Below the pieces are notes generated by a model. The model did no database searches. It was not told the origin of the DNA and saw only the letters and a list, made by a program, of their open reading frames with translations. From Pilaira anomala (lineage: Eukaryota; Mucoromycota; Mucoromycetes; Mucorales; Mucoraceae): a DNA stretch of 28,379 bases. The stretch lies in assembly GCA_025716855.1 (NCBI GenBank), contig JAIXMQ010000147.1:1-28379 (forward strand). Reading direction: 5' to 3'. Both the position numbers and the translations under genes were made by a program. Shown piece after piece: positions 1 to 9,634 of the stretch; within the stretch, counting starts at the first letter, position 1, and each line of letters starts with the position of its first letter.

Positions 1-1460
1 ACCAGCATATACTGTACGAAGATGTCGAGACATCTCAACAGCGGCAGCAGTAGGACCAGCAGGATGTGTAAACCCGGGTGAGATGGTACGAGTACGCTTA
101 ATGCGCTTGATGGTAGCTGTCGTATCAGTAAAAGAGCCATTAGACAGTTTTGCAAGAAAGAGGGCATATGTTTCACGGCGACGACGAGTTAACTCAGTTT
201 TGTACAGGAACTTAGCAGCAGTATAATTTTTATACTTTATACCTTTACCGACTCCTTCCGAAGCTTGTTTCCAGAGCCGATAAGATTTATCACGCTTGTC
301 AATCAGGTCTTGCAATACAGGGGTCCAGAAAAAGGCGTTACCAGACTCTTTCGGTTTTTTTCGACCAACGGTTTTATCCAAAGAACTATGGATGATACCA
401 GTTAGCTCAGCAGCAAGATCTTCAATTGGAGGAGGAGAGATATTAGTAGTATCAATAGTTTCTGCCAGAGCTTTGACATGATTTGCCAATTTGCTTTTCA
501 GCGGGCGAACCTTTTCAGTGAAAGTAGCAGCATATTTTTGGGCCATCTTGAGCTCACCAAGTTTGAAAGGTGCCAGAGCAGGCGAGGATGATCAACCGAT
601 AATGGTGGCGGACTAGTGAGACTAAAGCTCAAAGTAACTGGTGCATGATCACTACCTAAATGATTAAAATGTGAAATATCAAGTGAAGCATTTGTAAGCT
701 CTTTAAAGCTAATAAAGAGATCAATAATACTTGAATTAGCCTTTTCACCGATGGCAGGTGTAGCATTAATAGTGTCAGAACTATCTTCTTGTTGAGTAGT
801 AGTAGTAGTAGTGGTAATAGTATTCTCAGAAATAACACCAGTAGTAGTAGTTTTCTTTACAGAATATAGAGTGGGTATACCTCTAGCTAGTCTCGCATTC
901 CAGCAGATTAGACCATTGGTTATAATCCATTCAGAGAAGAGGTTACCACGAGGAGTATCACGAGTATCACCAAGTAATGACTTACTTCTAGCATTGAAGT
1001 CGCCGCATATGATGGTGTTTGTTTGCGAAGGATGAGTTTGTGTAGGCAGAGATTCGATGAGAGCCATAGCGTCATCATTAGGTAATGATGGTGGTAGATA
1101 CAAGCAGTGGAATAGTATATCAGAAATCTGACAAGAAAAAATATATTGAGCATATGGGTTAGTTGGTTCAAAAATTTGTATAGGTGTAACAGGATAAGAA
1201 AAGCTAGGGTGAACTAGTAAGGATATACCCCTTTCACCACGCCAATTTTTTGGTCCTGGGATCTTGGAGCCATATGTATGGAATTGTTGCTATTTAGGAG
1301 TGCCGGTTGGAAGCTGGAGGGGAGGGAGAAGCCAGGTTTCAGTGATAAAAATAAGATCGGAATTAATGAGGGTGTTTGTGACATGTTGGGTTTCTTGACG
1401 GACTAACCCATTAGCATTCCATAAGGTAATACTAATGTCCTTAATAAATGAGGTACTCAT
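1..1460 (-). pseudogene. LINE-1 ORF2 (endonuclease and start of RT), partial and broken
   Basis: Starts at the ATG at 1460-1458. The N-terminus carries the endonuclease opening WNANGL and the ITETWLL segment, followed by YLPPSLP, CGDFNAR, SIIDLF and GSDHAPV: the Asn, Glu, Asp/Asn and Asp-His positions of APE-type endonucleases. Two lesions are visible. There is an in-frame TAG at 1290-1292, where LINE-2 has Trp (KGWKQFHTYG against K-stop-QQFHTYG). There is also a single-base loss near 562-566, after LLWHLS. After that shift a different frame stays open to position 1 and encodes the linker and RT N-terminal region, including KLSNGSF and IKRIKR, which match KLSNGDF and IKRIRR in LINE-2. Catalytic RT motifs would lie outside the window. 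It is non-functional as read. Confidence 0.85.
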
Positions 1461-1463
1461 TTA
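1458..1463 (-). promoter_or_regulatory. ORF1 stop directly abutting ORF2 start (TAAATG)
   Basis: The ORF1 stop TAA is immediately followed by the ORF2 ATG with no spacer. LINE-2 has the overlapping form TAATG at the same place. This arrangement is known from some LINEs, where ORF2 is translated by termination-reinitiation. That it acts this way here is inference. Confidence 0.6.
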
Positions 1464-3200
1464 TTGAGGGGGGGCTGGTTGACCAGCACCAGACAAGGAG
1501 TTATTGTTCAAATTGTTGTTGTTAGGACATGCATCACCATCCATATCCACATCTTCAGATCCAGCAGCAGCAGAAGTTTTACCAATAGAGGCAGCAGCAC
1601 CACCTACACTAGTAGCAGTAGTAGCATTTCGGGTTGACCCAAGTATAAATCTACTGGAGGTCTTAGTAGTGGTCTTCTTACCCTTATCACCAATGGTGTT
1701 GTTAAGTCTATGTTTGGAAGCCATGCTATCTTCATCAGCTTGTAATCCCTGTTCAATTGCTTCTGCAGCTTGTTCTTTGGAAATCCATCCTTTATCCACA
1801 AAGTTACGAGCAACCGAACGACGTACATTAGCTCGAATAAAAACTATACCTCTTAACAATCGAGTTTGGTGGATAGATGTTGCTTTTGCTATACGGGCAT
1901 CACCTTCTAAATGAGCAAGTGCAGGATCACTAATATGACTAATATCAAGAGGGTTAAAATTGTCAATAGAAGTAATCTTATACTTAGTTAAAATCTTTGT
2001 GAGATCTTCTTGGTAATCCTGGTGTATTAAAAGAGCCACAACACCACGAGCAGGATAGTTGATATCAAGTACACGTCCGTTATCAACACCTAGTTTCTTC
2101 AGCTTATTTCGGAAATCCTTTAAACGATCACGATATTTATTTGGCAAATAAACATACAGATATGAAGAGCCTTGATCAGATCCAATATCCTCGGGGTTAG
2201 ATGATGATACCTCAAAAATACGAGCCGCTGCTCGTCGTTGTTTGGATGTAGTACGTTTTGGCTTAGGCTGAATAGGTTTTTTAGCAACGGAAGCAACAGC
2301 AGCAAAAGAAAGATTAGTAGCAGCAGTAGTAGGTAAAGCAGGATAGTTCGCATCAGAGTACTTCGATGCATTACTACTAGCACCGAATTTAGCCAATGCT
2401 GTAGGCGTTACAGAAAAACTAAGATCACCAGCTGGTCGAGATCCATTATCTGACCGTTCCAACATAGCAATTCTAGCTTTAGCTTGTTCCAATTCCTTAC
2501 GCAACTTAGCATTTTCATTCATAACTGTTTCCAATTGTAAGAGGCGGGTGTTTTGAAAGTCCAATTGTTGTTTGAAGGCTTTAGCCCAAAGGGGAACATC
2601 TGCATCCAGTTCAAAATTAAAAACCTCATCAGCACCAGTAAACTTCTTTGTCGTAGTACCGAAATTAAAATCACCACCACCCATATCTTCATCATCATCT
2701 TCTTCGATAACAACAGGAGATATAGCAGTTGTTTTATCCACATTACCAGCTTCCATACTTACAGTATTAGAACCATTTGAATTAGTCGGGCTCGAAGTGT
2801 CAAGATCCCCTGGGGAAGTAATTTGATCCATGGATATATTATCCACTACATTAGATTCAGCTGATGTTGTTTCAAAATTAACATGCTTCGTGTTTTTGCT
2901 GTTACGTAATTTAAACGTGGTGGTGCCAGTAGTCAATTGTTTTTTTTTAGTCATTCTGGTCGAAAAACGGAATGATGGTGTTGAGGTTGACAGGGATCGC
3001 TTCAGAGGGGTTAACTTCTTAAGTGGGTTATGTTCCTTAGTAATTTCAGCGGCTTCTGGTGAAGTTTGGTTAGTCTCTCGTTGATGGGTGTCAGCAGATG
3101 TAGTTTCAAAGTGTTGAGATTCCTTAGAATTGGTGGAATCACAGCAATGTTCTTTCGAAGTAGTCAAAGACTGATCCGATTGAGACGAGGGTAGTATCAA
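1461..3200 (-). CDS. LINE-1 ORF1 protein, open
   Basis: An uninterrupted frame of about 579 codons. By position it is the LINE ORF1, normally an RNA-binding, RNP-forming protein. It has a Ser/Thr-rich N-terminal third, an acidic patch (EEDDDED, about residues 166-172), a predicted coiled coil (about 204-250, ending in KLRKELEQAKARIAMLERS), a basic patch (KPKRTTSKQRRAAAR) and a C-terminal region shared with LINE-2 ORF1 (YVYLP, LD.NYPARGVVALL, DNF.P.D, GWISKEQ). No CCHC knuckle is visible. The given left edge is TTG; no in-frame ATG occurs between the upstream TAA and the ATG at 2954-2952 (residue 83). The true start is therefore either that ATG or a non-AUG codon. The frame is intact although the downstream ORF2 is broken. 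Confidence 0.75.
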   Translation of the reverse strand: MILPSSQSDQSLTTSKEHCCDSTNSKESQHFETTSADTHQRETNQTSPEAAEITKEHNPLKKLTPLKRSLSTSTPSFRFSTRMTKKKQLTTGTTTFKLRNSKNTKHVNFETTSAESNVVDNISMDQITSPGDLDTSSPTNSNGSNTVSMEAGNVDKTTAISPVVIEEDDDEDMGGGDFNFGTTTKKFTGADEVFNFELDADVPLWAKAFKQQLDFQNTRLLQLETVMNENAKLRKELEQAKARIAMLERSDNGSRPAGDLSFSVTPTALAKFGASSNASKYSDANYPALPTTAATNLSFAAVASVAKKPIQPKPKRTTSKQRRAAARIFEVSSSNPEDIGSDQGSSYLYVYLPNKYRDRLKDFRNKLKKLGVDNGRVLDINYPARGVVALLIHQDYQEDLTKILTKYKITSIDNFNPLDISHISDPALAHLEGDARIAKATSIHQTRLLRGIVFIRANVRRSVARNFVDKGWISKEQAAEAIEQGLQADEDSMASKHRLNNTIGDKGKKTTTKTSSRFILGSTRNATTATSVGGAAASIGKTSAAAGSEDVDMDGDACPNNNNLNNNSLSGAGQPAPPQ

Positions 3201-3300
3201 ACTGTTCGTAGGAGGTTGTTGAATTGTATGATTTTTAAAATTTTTGGTTTAATTTGGCCGTTCGCGTAAAAAAATAAAAACTGTGTTTTCACTTGAGATA

Positions 3301-3515
3301 AAAAAGTATTGGATACGTGTAAGATACGTGTGTACATGCAGCGTATACACACACGTATACGATATATCGGGAATTCTTCGTTCCCAACAATGTTGTACAT
3401 GCGTGTGTATACGTCGCATGTACAATATTGTATACGTGTTATATACGTCGCATGTCCAATATTGTATACGTGTTGTATATTCAGCGTATACATCTTATTT
3501 ACGCAGCGTATACAA
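3301..3515. repeat. GTATAC-rich palindromic repeat cluster
   Basis: The motif GTATAC (or ATACGT/ACGTAT variants) recurs many times, with GCGTATAC, ACACACGTATAC and CAATATTGTATACGTGTT each repeated. Two copies of a roughly 35-bp unit (CGTCGCATGT.CAATATTGTATACGTGTT) lie in tandem around 3405-3475. A second site with the same words is at 5779-5823. ORFs called here are repeat artefacts. It may be a small satellite, or the target DNA flanking LINE-1. Confidence 0.7.
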
Positions 3516-4551
3516 TACATTACATTAATTATCATTGGCTTCTACCTTTTAATCCTTTCATTACTATTGGCATATTATTTACTTTTTATATTACTCATTC
3601 AATAGATTTGATTCTTTATTTGATAGAAAACGTGATTCATAATTAAAACTTTCATTTTATTGGTTTGTAATTTATAATAATAATAAAAAAATAGATGGCA
3701 CCCTTGCTTGTAAAATGGAAGCGCGAAATCTCTAGAATACAGGGTTTTCTAAAAAAAAAAAAAAAAAAAGACAAAAAAACATACCTTACATGAAGCTTTA
3801 GATATACGTATAATTTACAAGAAATCTATATTTTGATTAAAATATTAAAAAAACAAACATATAGTTTTAAATATATTTTGAGATGTTACCTTTTGATAAT
3901 AACTGTACGGGATTCTCTTAAATTGAGCATGTATTTCTACACACAAAAAAAAAGCTTCCTAGACGTAAAGTTTATTAATTACAAATGAAAAAAAAAAACA
4001 TTTAATATTATTTTTACCTCTGTAAGTCAGACGCCCAAATAAGCAAGCAGTTTAACTGTAAGAGAGGTGTATCATACATACTAAATGAGATATATGTTAA
4101 TAAAAAAAGAGTTATTACAATAAATGTAAACTTTGTTAAGTTACCTTTTAAAAAAAATGGCTACTGACAGAAAAATGGCCTATTACTGCTGGTGGTACTA
4201 TAGAAAACATGTTAGCTTCCTTTGTTTAAATAGAAACACCAGTATATCCAGTAGACAGCATCAAATGAGATAGACAAGATACAGGTTCCTGCTTTAGAAA
4301 AAGTTAGCAAGCTCTAAAGCTAAAAGCTGTTTACAAACAAAAAAAAACGCGTTACCCCCTCTTTAGTTGCGAGTAGTGTTAGACCCTATAGAGATGGCAA
4401 TTTCTTTGTGCAAGGTACATGAACAATATAGAAGTAAAAAAAAAAACTTGTTAAATAGCAACAACAGACTTCATAAAAAATGTAATTTGACATTAGTTAT
4501 ACAGATAAAACACTAATATCTAGATATATATATTTTTTATGATTTATTTTA
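3516..4551. other. AT-rich stretch without recognisable gene
   Basis: Homopolymer A tracts and AT-rich sequence with stops in all frames. I see no coding, tRNA or repeat signal up to the transposon end at 4552. Confidence 0.6.
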
Positions 4552-5146
4552 CAGTGCATCTATTCTTAAATCGAATTTTTTTAAAAAACGGACATTCTCA
4601 GTTTTTGGGTTTAAACTCAGTTTTCATATAAAAAAGTTACTATTTAGGAAACTCTCACAGCTTTTTATAGTTTAAACCAATAAAACACTTTTAAATTTTC
4701 TGTCTGAACTCATATAATATGAGTAAATAATTTTTTATTGAATCAAAAGAAGTTAATCATGTGATTTTAAAATTTGGAGAACTTCTTCAATCCCAATTTT
4801 GTTGATGTCTATATCTGAAGCCTCTTCCTGTAACATTTTAAAAATTGGTGTAACCATATACTGCAATATCATTGGCTGATACTGCTCTGATATGAATTTT
4901 GGTTGCCAAAATAGCTGAACATTTTCTAGTCGGCCCTGCTGTTACGTCGATATTTTATCAACTTATTTTGAAATTTTTTTTTATCAAAATTAAATTTCTG
5001 TTTTCATACATATCTTTAACAGATTTAATTTAAAAGATATATGTTTATTATAAATGATTAAATTACTTTTTTTGGTAGTAAATTTACATTTTTTTAAAAA
5101 AAAGTAGCTAGGGCTAAAAATTTTCGATTTAAGAATAGATGCACTG
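4552..5146 (-). mobile_element. 595-bp non-autonomous DNA transposon, TA-flanked
   Basis: The ends are inverted repeats. CAGTGCATCTATTCTTAAAT plus CGAA (24 bp) is identical at both ends, and weaker similarity continues inward. Each end is flanked by TA (4550-4551 and 5147-5148), the target duplication of the Tc1/mariner/pogo superfamily. The interior keeps only a short minus-strand coding remnant (4753-4941), so it looks like an internally deleted copy of a larger element, with the remnant orientation giving the strand. It is not the same family as the intact Tc1 at 20093-21425, whose ends begin CAGAGGCC. Confidence 0.85.
4753..4941 (-). pseudogene. C-terminal remnant of the element's ancestral protein
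   Basis: About 62 codons open on the minus strand, ending in TAA at 4755-4753. The encoded stretch contains FWQPKFISEQYQP, YMVTPIFKML and an acidic tail ending ILKSHD. The composition looks like real coding sequence, unlike the surrounding AT tracts. The upstream edge TAACAG followed by CAGGGC could be a splice acceptor. I infer it is the last exon or C-terminus of the transposase of the autonomous parent, but I do not recognise the family. It could also be a captured host fragment. Confidence 0.4.
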
Positions 5147-5884
5147 TACCGTATAAAAAAAAAGTTTTTTTTTAAAAAAAAAAGAAAAATAAAGGAAAAA
5201 AAAAGGAAAAAAAGAAAAAGAGGCGTTAAATCTTATATTTACGGTCTGCATATTTGTTTGTTATGATTATTTCTTCCTTATTTTATTTTTTTCCTAAGTA
5301 AATTTACATCTCTTTTACCGCTAATAAAAGGTTTTCTACCTACGTAATCTCGTATTTTCGCGTTTATTCATTTAACTACATATATGCTTTTTCGTTTCTC
5401 TTCATGTAAATATGTATTGTTTTTTTTTTGTTTATCTTTCTGGTGTTTCTTCATATTTTTTTTTTGTCTCGTCACTAGATCTACTCTTCACGTAAAACTA
5501 TACTTTTTTTTCGTGAGTATATTTATTTTTTATATGCAAAAAAAAAAAAAAAAAAAAGCTGTCCTTTAAAAAATTAATAGCACTGAGGTTGAAATCGAAA
5601 CTCACAAAAAATTACATATGTATACCCGCAAATTTTATAATGGTTATAAATCTATGGCTTTTGGAGGTATAGATTAGCTTGTCAGACCAAAAATATTCCT
5701 TGGATTTATGGCTATTTTAATATATAAAAATATTGTAACATTAATATGTAGGATCGTTTTTTGAAAATTTAGTATCGTACATGCCGAGTATACACACACG
5801 TATACAATATTGTATACGCCTCAAAGTCCGGTTTATTTGCAGTGGTTTGTTTTTATTGTACCGTACGGTAGAAGAAAGAAAGTA
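5147..5884. other. AT-rich filler with one GTATAC palindrome
   Basis: Mostly poly-A/poly-T and AT-rich sequence. Positions 5779-5823 repeat the words of the 3301-3515 cluster and include the 18-bp perfect palindrome GTATACAATATTGTATAC. No gene is visible. Positions from about 5860 are the 5' flank of the tRNA-His target site. Confidence 0.6.
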
Positions 5885-5916
5885 TTAAGCGAAAGAAAGG
5901 CGCTGGTATAGTATAG
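5885..5916 (+). repeat. Target-site duplication 1, with 15-nt tRNA-His fragment
   Basis: TTAAGCGAAAGAAAGG followed by CGCTGGTATAGTATAG. The same sequence, with an extra CT in the middle, recurs at 11250-11283. Its last 15 nt are the first 15 nt of the tRNA-His gene. Similarity stops at both edges (5' AGTA against ATCC; 3' GTGA against TGGC), as expected for a duplicated target flanking LINE-2. Confidence 0.85.
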
Positions 5917-6099
5917 GTGAAATTAAGCTTTTATTGTGGGGTGACTAGCCTCCTCCCTATGGGGTAATTGGCCTCCCAAAGTGCATATTAAATAAAAAAA
6001 TAAAACTTTTTAAAAGGATTTAAGATCCAAAAAAACTAATTAAAACTAGCAAAAAAATATAAAAGAAACAGGAATAGAGAGAGCATAATAATACTACAA
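5917..6099 (-). other. LINE-2 3' untranslated region
   Basis: This lies between the ORF2 stop and the target duplication. On the minus strand it contains two similar blocks, GGGAGGCCAATTACCCC and GGGAGGAGGCTAGTCACCCC, then AATAAA about 20 nt before the end. The doubled G-run/C-run blocks could form stem-loops used by the RT to recognise its RNA; that role is inference. The element ends without an A tail. Confidence 0.6.
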
Positions 6100-9000
6100 T
6101 TAAACGGGGTACCATTCAAGTAGTAGGCTGTATCCAGTATCATCCAGAGCAGCAGAAGAGAATTCTTGGTCAGGGTGACAGATCATATCGATTTCGAGCA
6201 TGATAGCGCAGAGAACAGGCCAGTATTTGACTAGGTGCTTCTGTTTTGGATTCATGTAGATCGAGCTAGCAATAATTGGCTTCTGTGTTGGCAGGTAAGT
6301 GTTGAGAAAATAATCCAAAGGATTAGGAAGAGCAGTTTCAGAGACACCAAGACGAGTAGCAACCGAGAGACAAGCTATCAAATGTCGGCGAGAAGCATGA
6401 GTGTGGGCACACTTGTTACAACCAACGGGACGAGCAGGTAGCCAGCCCATGCGCCAGCGCACTAGTCGACTACGTTCATATAGTGACATTGGCAGATACA
6501 GGATAGGATCAATACCAAGCTTAGGCCGGCAGGCAGAAAGGAGAACAGGAGGATCCGGACCAGCACGAATACTATCAAGAATTTCTTGACGCCGTTTTTT
6601 GACTTGGGAGTCTACAATTCCAGGATCAACACACTCAGTCAAGATAGCCTTGAGTCGAGGAGAAAGAGAAGACCAGAGAACACACGAATCTTGTAACTTG
6701 GGCCAGAGAAAAGTTCGGCGAGTACACTCACGGGTGATCACAGAAATCAGAGTATCAGCCGGAAGATGTTTAATTCGACAGACCATCTTGAACACCAAGG
6801 TATGGACACGAGCCTGCATGGAAGGGAGGTTGGTCATGTGTTTGAACACGGCAGTAGAACTGGTACGATGGCCACCAAACGCCATTCGAAGACACTGGTC
6901 TTGAGCTTTGTCAATGGCTGCGTACTCCTTCTTGAGGTATAGCGAGATACCGAGGCCATATTCCATCTTCGGGCGGATAAAACAAGCATAAATCCGAGCC
7001 GCTGTCAACCGGGAGAAGGCAGGGGACGAGAGACCAAGAGGCTTTAACCCATTATGCATAGCTGCTAGCGCTGATTGCAGGTTGCGTTTCAGGAGGAGAT
7101 TTGTATCTAGACGACCTTTACTATTGATTGGAATTCCAAGATAAGAGAAGTTATCAGACTCAGGGATGCATTCGCCATAGAGCTTCAAAGGAAGACCGCC
7201 ATGTTTGACGGAGAGTTAACCACTACACTTTTCAGCGGGTTCCAGCGGTAACCTAAAGCCTGAGAGTGCCGTTCAGCTTTCTTGAGCAGGAGGAGGATAG
7301 TATCAGCAGTGCCAATCAACACAATATCATCGGCATACATGAGACAGTTGATCCACACGCCATCAAAAAGACGACGAGGGACTGTGTCAAAAGCACGATT
7401 AATTGGTCTACGAGTAGTACGAAGGAAGGCAGGAAGCGAATTAATGTATATGGAATACAAAAACGGAGACAGAATGGATCCTTGGAGGACACCAGTAGCG
7501 GGAGCAAACCCAGGAGACTTGTCACCAAGCACCAGGACCTCAATGGTAACATCATCAAATAGACTTTGAAGAAGACCAAGCATTGGAGCAGAGACATGGG
7601 TTTCAAGGGCACGCCAAACGATAGCACGATCAACAGTGTCATAGGCCGATTTGATATCTAGAAAGGCAAGTGTGGGAGGCTCACCATAATGATCTAGGGT
7701 ATGTTGGTGGCAGATTTCATTCAAACACAAGGCTTGATCCATGGCACTACGATTAGCACGAAAGCCACCTTGGACGATATCCAGAGGAGGAGCGGTACTG
7801 GTAAGCGTATCTTGGAGACATAACTCCAACCATTTACGCAAGACCGAAGTCAAGCTGATAGGCCGGAAGTTACCAGGATCTAAAGGGCTACCTTTCTTAT
7901 AGATGGGGACCACCTGGGCAGTGCACCACGAACGAGGGACCACAGACCATTTCCAACAGAGCCGGAACAGAAGAGAGACCACAGGGACCAAGGACTTGCT
8001 GATGGGCAGTAGCATTTCAGTACGAAGATGATCGACACCTGGAGCTTTGCGCCTTGCTAAACGCTTAGTCAAGAAGTACTTGACGTTATCCTCGTTTATG
8101 GGGCACTCGTGCTTGGCTTCGGTATCACCAGGAAACACAAAGGGATGCGGACCAGTAGGCTTTGGCGGAACAGGTTGACGTACGTCAGGGAGAGTTGACC
8201 CAGAGAACACAGTTTGGAGATGCTGAGACATACTAAGAGCAGCAGCAGCAGGGCCATCTACGTGGGAGTAGCGAGGAGTGGTTACCCGGTTACGCCGTAT
8301 CCGTTTGATGATATCCGTAGTTTCAGCGAAATCACCATTAGATAGCTTGTGCAGAATTCTTTCCAAGTGGCACGCTTTCTTCGTTTTACATCCAGTTTGA
8401 ATTGAGCATCTGCTTCAGCATACTTGTCCCAAAGAACAGCTTTGCGTAAAGCATCAGGCTCGTTTTTCCAAACTCGCCGGCAGTCTTCACGGAAATCGGC
8501 ACGATCTTGTAAGAGCGAAGTCCAGAACCAGGATTGACCCGAGAGAACAGGCTTGCTACGACCAACAGAGTTATCCAAAGAAGAAGATATCGAATCACAA
8601 AGTTCTTCAGCAAGTGCGTCAATATCCGGACAAACAAGTGCATCACTAGAACTACCGGAAGAACCAAGAGACCAGAAGACCAGAAGAACCAGAAGAACCA
8701 GAAGAACCAGAAGAACCAGAAGAACCAGAAGAACCAGAACCAGAAGAACCAGGAATACCAGGAAGAGTAGAGTTGTCAGAATCCACTAAGAGCTTTAGCT
8801 TTTCATGTAATGGCTTTACACGAATTGCAAAAAGATTAGGGAACTGACAGTCCTTGTACTTCAACTTACCAAGATTCCATAATAACCTAGGGTGTTTAGG
8901 AGGAGGAGGAGGAGCACGCGGGAGCACAAAAGACAGCGAAACAGGATGATGGTCAGAACCCATACTTAGATCTAGGCGGACAGCCAGACGCGGACAGATA

Positions 9001-9632
9001 AGATCACCAGAGGTGAGCATCAGGTCAATGATACTTTTATACGGAGTGCCACTTCTTGTTAGCCTTTTAGGATTGCAGAAAGTAGCGATACCGTAAGCTA
9101 GTTCAGAGTTCCAGCACCGGAGACCAGTTTCATAGACCCAGTTGGCAATATAACCACCACGGACAGTAGTTTTTTCATCACCGAGGAGAGCTTCATGACG
9201 AGCATTCAGATCACCACAGATCAGAGTGTTGGTATGATTTGCATTTGAATTGATCGGTAAGGATCGTAAAATTTCAATAGCAGTATCATCAGAGAGGGAG
9301 GGCGGAAGGTAGAGACAATGGATGACGAGCGAGGAGATGTGACAAGTAAAGACGTAAGGAGAGGAAGTGGGTATATGAGTAACAGGATATGGGAACTCAG
9401 GATTCACTAGAAGTGAAATCCCTTGTTGCCCACGATCCATGTTATCAACATGTTGACCATAGGTATGAAATTGCTTCCAACCTTTGGGGAGAGCGTAGCG
9501 GAGAGGAGAGAGAAGCCAAGTTTCAGTAAGAAAAATGAGAGAGGAGTCGAAGAGATTGTTGATAAGGAGCGGAATGGTGTGACGGGAAAGCCCATTGGCA
9601 TTCCAAAGTGAGACAGTGATATCTCTACTCAT
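6100..9632 (-). pseudogene. LINE-2 ORF2: endonuclease, reverse transcriptase, Cys-His tail; frameshifted
   Basis: Starts at the ATG at 9632-9630 and ends at 6100. The endonuclease (9632 to about 8760) has WNANGL, LTETWLL, CGDLNAR, SIIDLM and GSDHHPV, so its active-site residues look intact. A Gly-Ser-Ser repeat linker follows. The RT (8366-7185) has YKKGSPLDPGNFRPISL, GFRANRSAMDQ, FLDIKSAYDTVD, GVLQGSILSPFLY and the catalytic YADDIVLIG. The C-terminal part (7188-6100) ends with a CNKCAHTHASRRHLIAC motif typical of LINE ORF2 tails. Breaks occur in the repeat linker (about 8680), near 8350 (KEF to ILHKLSNG) and near 7200 (just before KLYGE). Because each lesion is small and the motifs are kept, inactivation looks fairly recent. 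Confidence 0.9.
8676..8760 (-). repeat. 9-bp microsatellite coding (Gly-Ser-Ser)n
   Basis: About seven tandem copies of AGAAGAACC (plus strand) with small indels at both edges. It encodes a GSS repeat between endonuclease and RT. LINE-1 lacks it. The frame changes at its edge, so repeat slippage is the likely cause of the first ORF2 frameshift. Confidence 0.85.
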
Positions 9633-9634
9633 TA
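9630..9634 (-). promoter_or_regulatory. Overlapping ORF1 stop and ORF2 start (TAATG)
   Basis: The ORF1 frame ends ...SLTQ-TAA and the A of the ORF2 ATG is the last base of that stop. Overlapping TAATG junctions are known in LINEs that use termination-reinitiation. LINE-1 shows the abutting form at the same place, so the tight junction is conserved in this family. Confidence 0.7.

Larger units (their letters stand above)
1..3300 (-). mobile_element. LINE-1: non-LTR retrotransposon, 3' part beyond window
   Basis: A two-ORF non-LTR retrotransposon read on the minus strand: ORF1 (3200 to 1461), then ORF2 with an APE-type endonuclease and the start of the reverse transcriptase, cut by the window edge at position 1. 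It is a sister of LINE-2 at 5917-11249: ORF order, stop-start junction, ORF1 C-terminal domain and endonuclease align along their lengths. The 5' end is placed near 3300 only by analogy with the roughly 100-nt leader of LINE-2; both leaders carry a TTTTAAAA..TCAT stretch. No target duplication can be seen because the 3' end is missing. The clade (L1-like or Tad1-like) cannot be fixed by eye. Confidence 0.85.

Noticed and set aside
2830..3084. Plus-strand hydrophobic ORF over LINE-1 ORF1
   Set aside because: Shadow of the real minus-strand ORF1; the composition mirrors the Ser/Thr-rich codons.
3283..3605. Overlapping Tyr/Cys/Arg-rich ORFs on both strands
   Set aside because: Artefacts of the GTATAC repeat, open in several frames at once.
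5384..5569. 61-aa ORF, Phe-rich and membrane-like
   Set aside because: Translation of poly-T and AT-rich filler; no start context or conserved feature.
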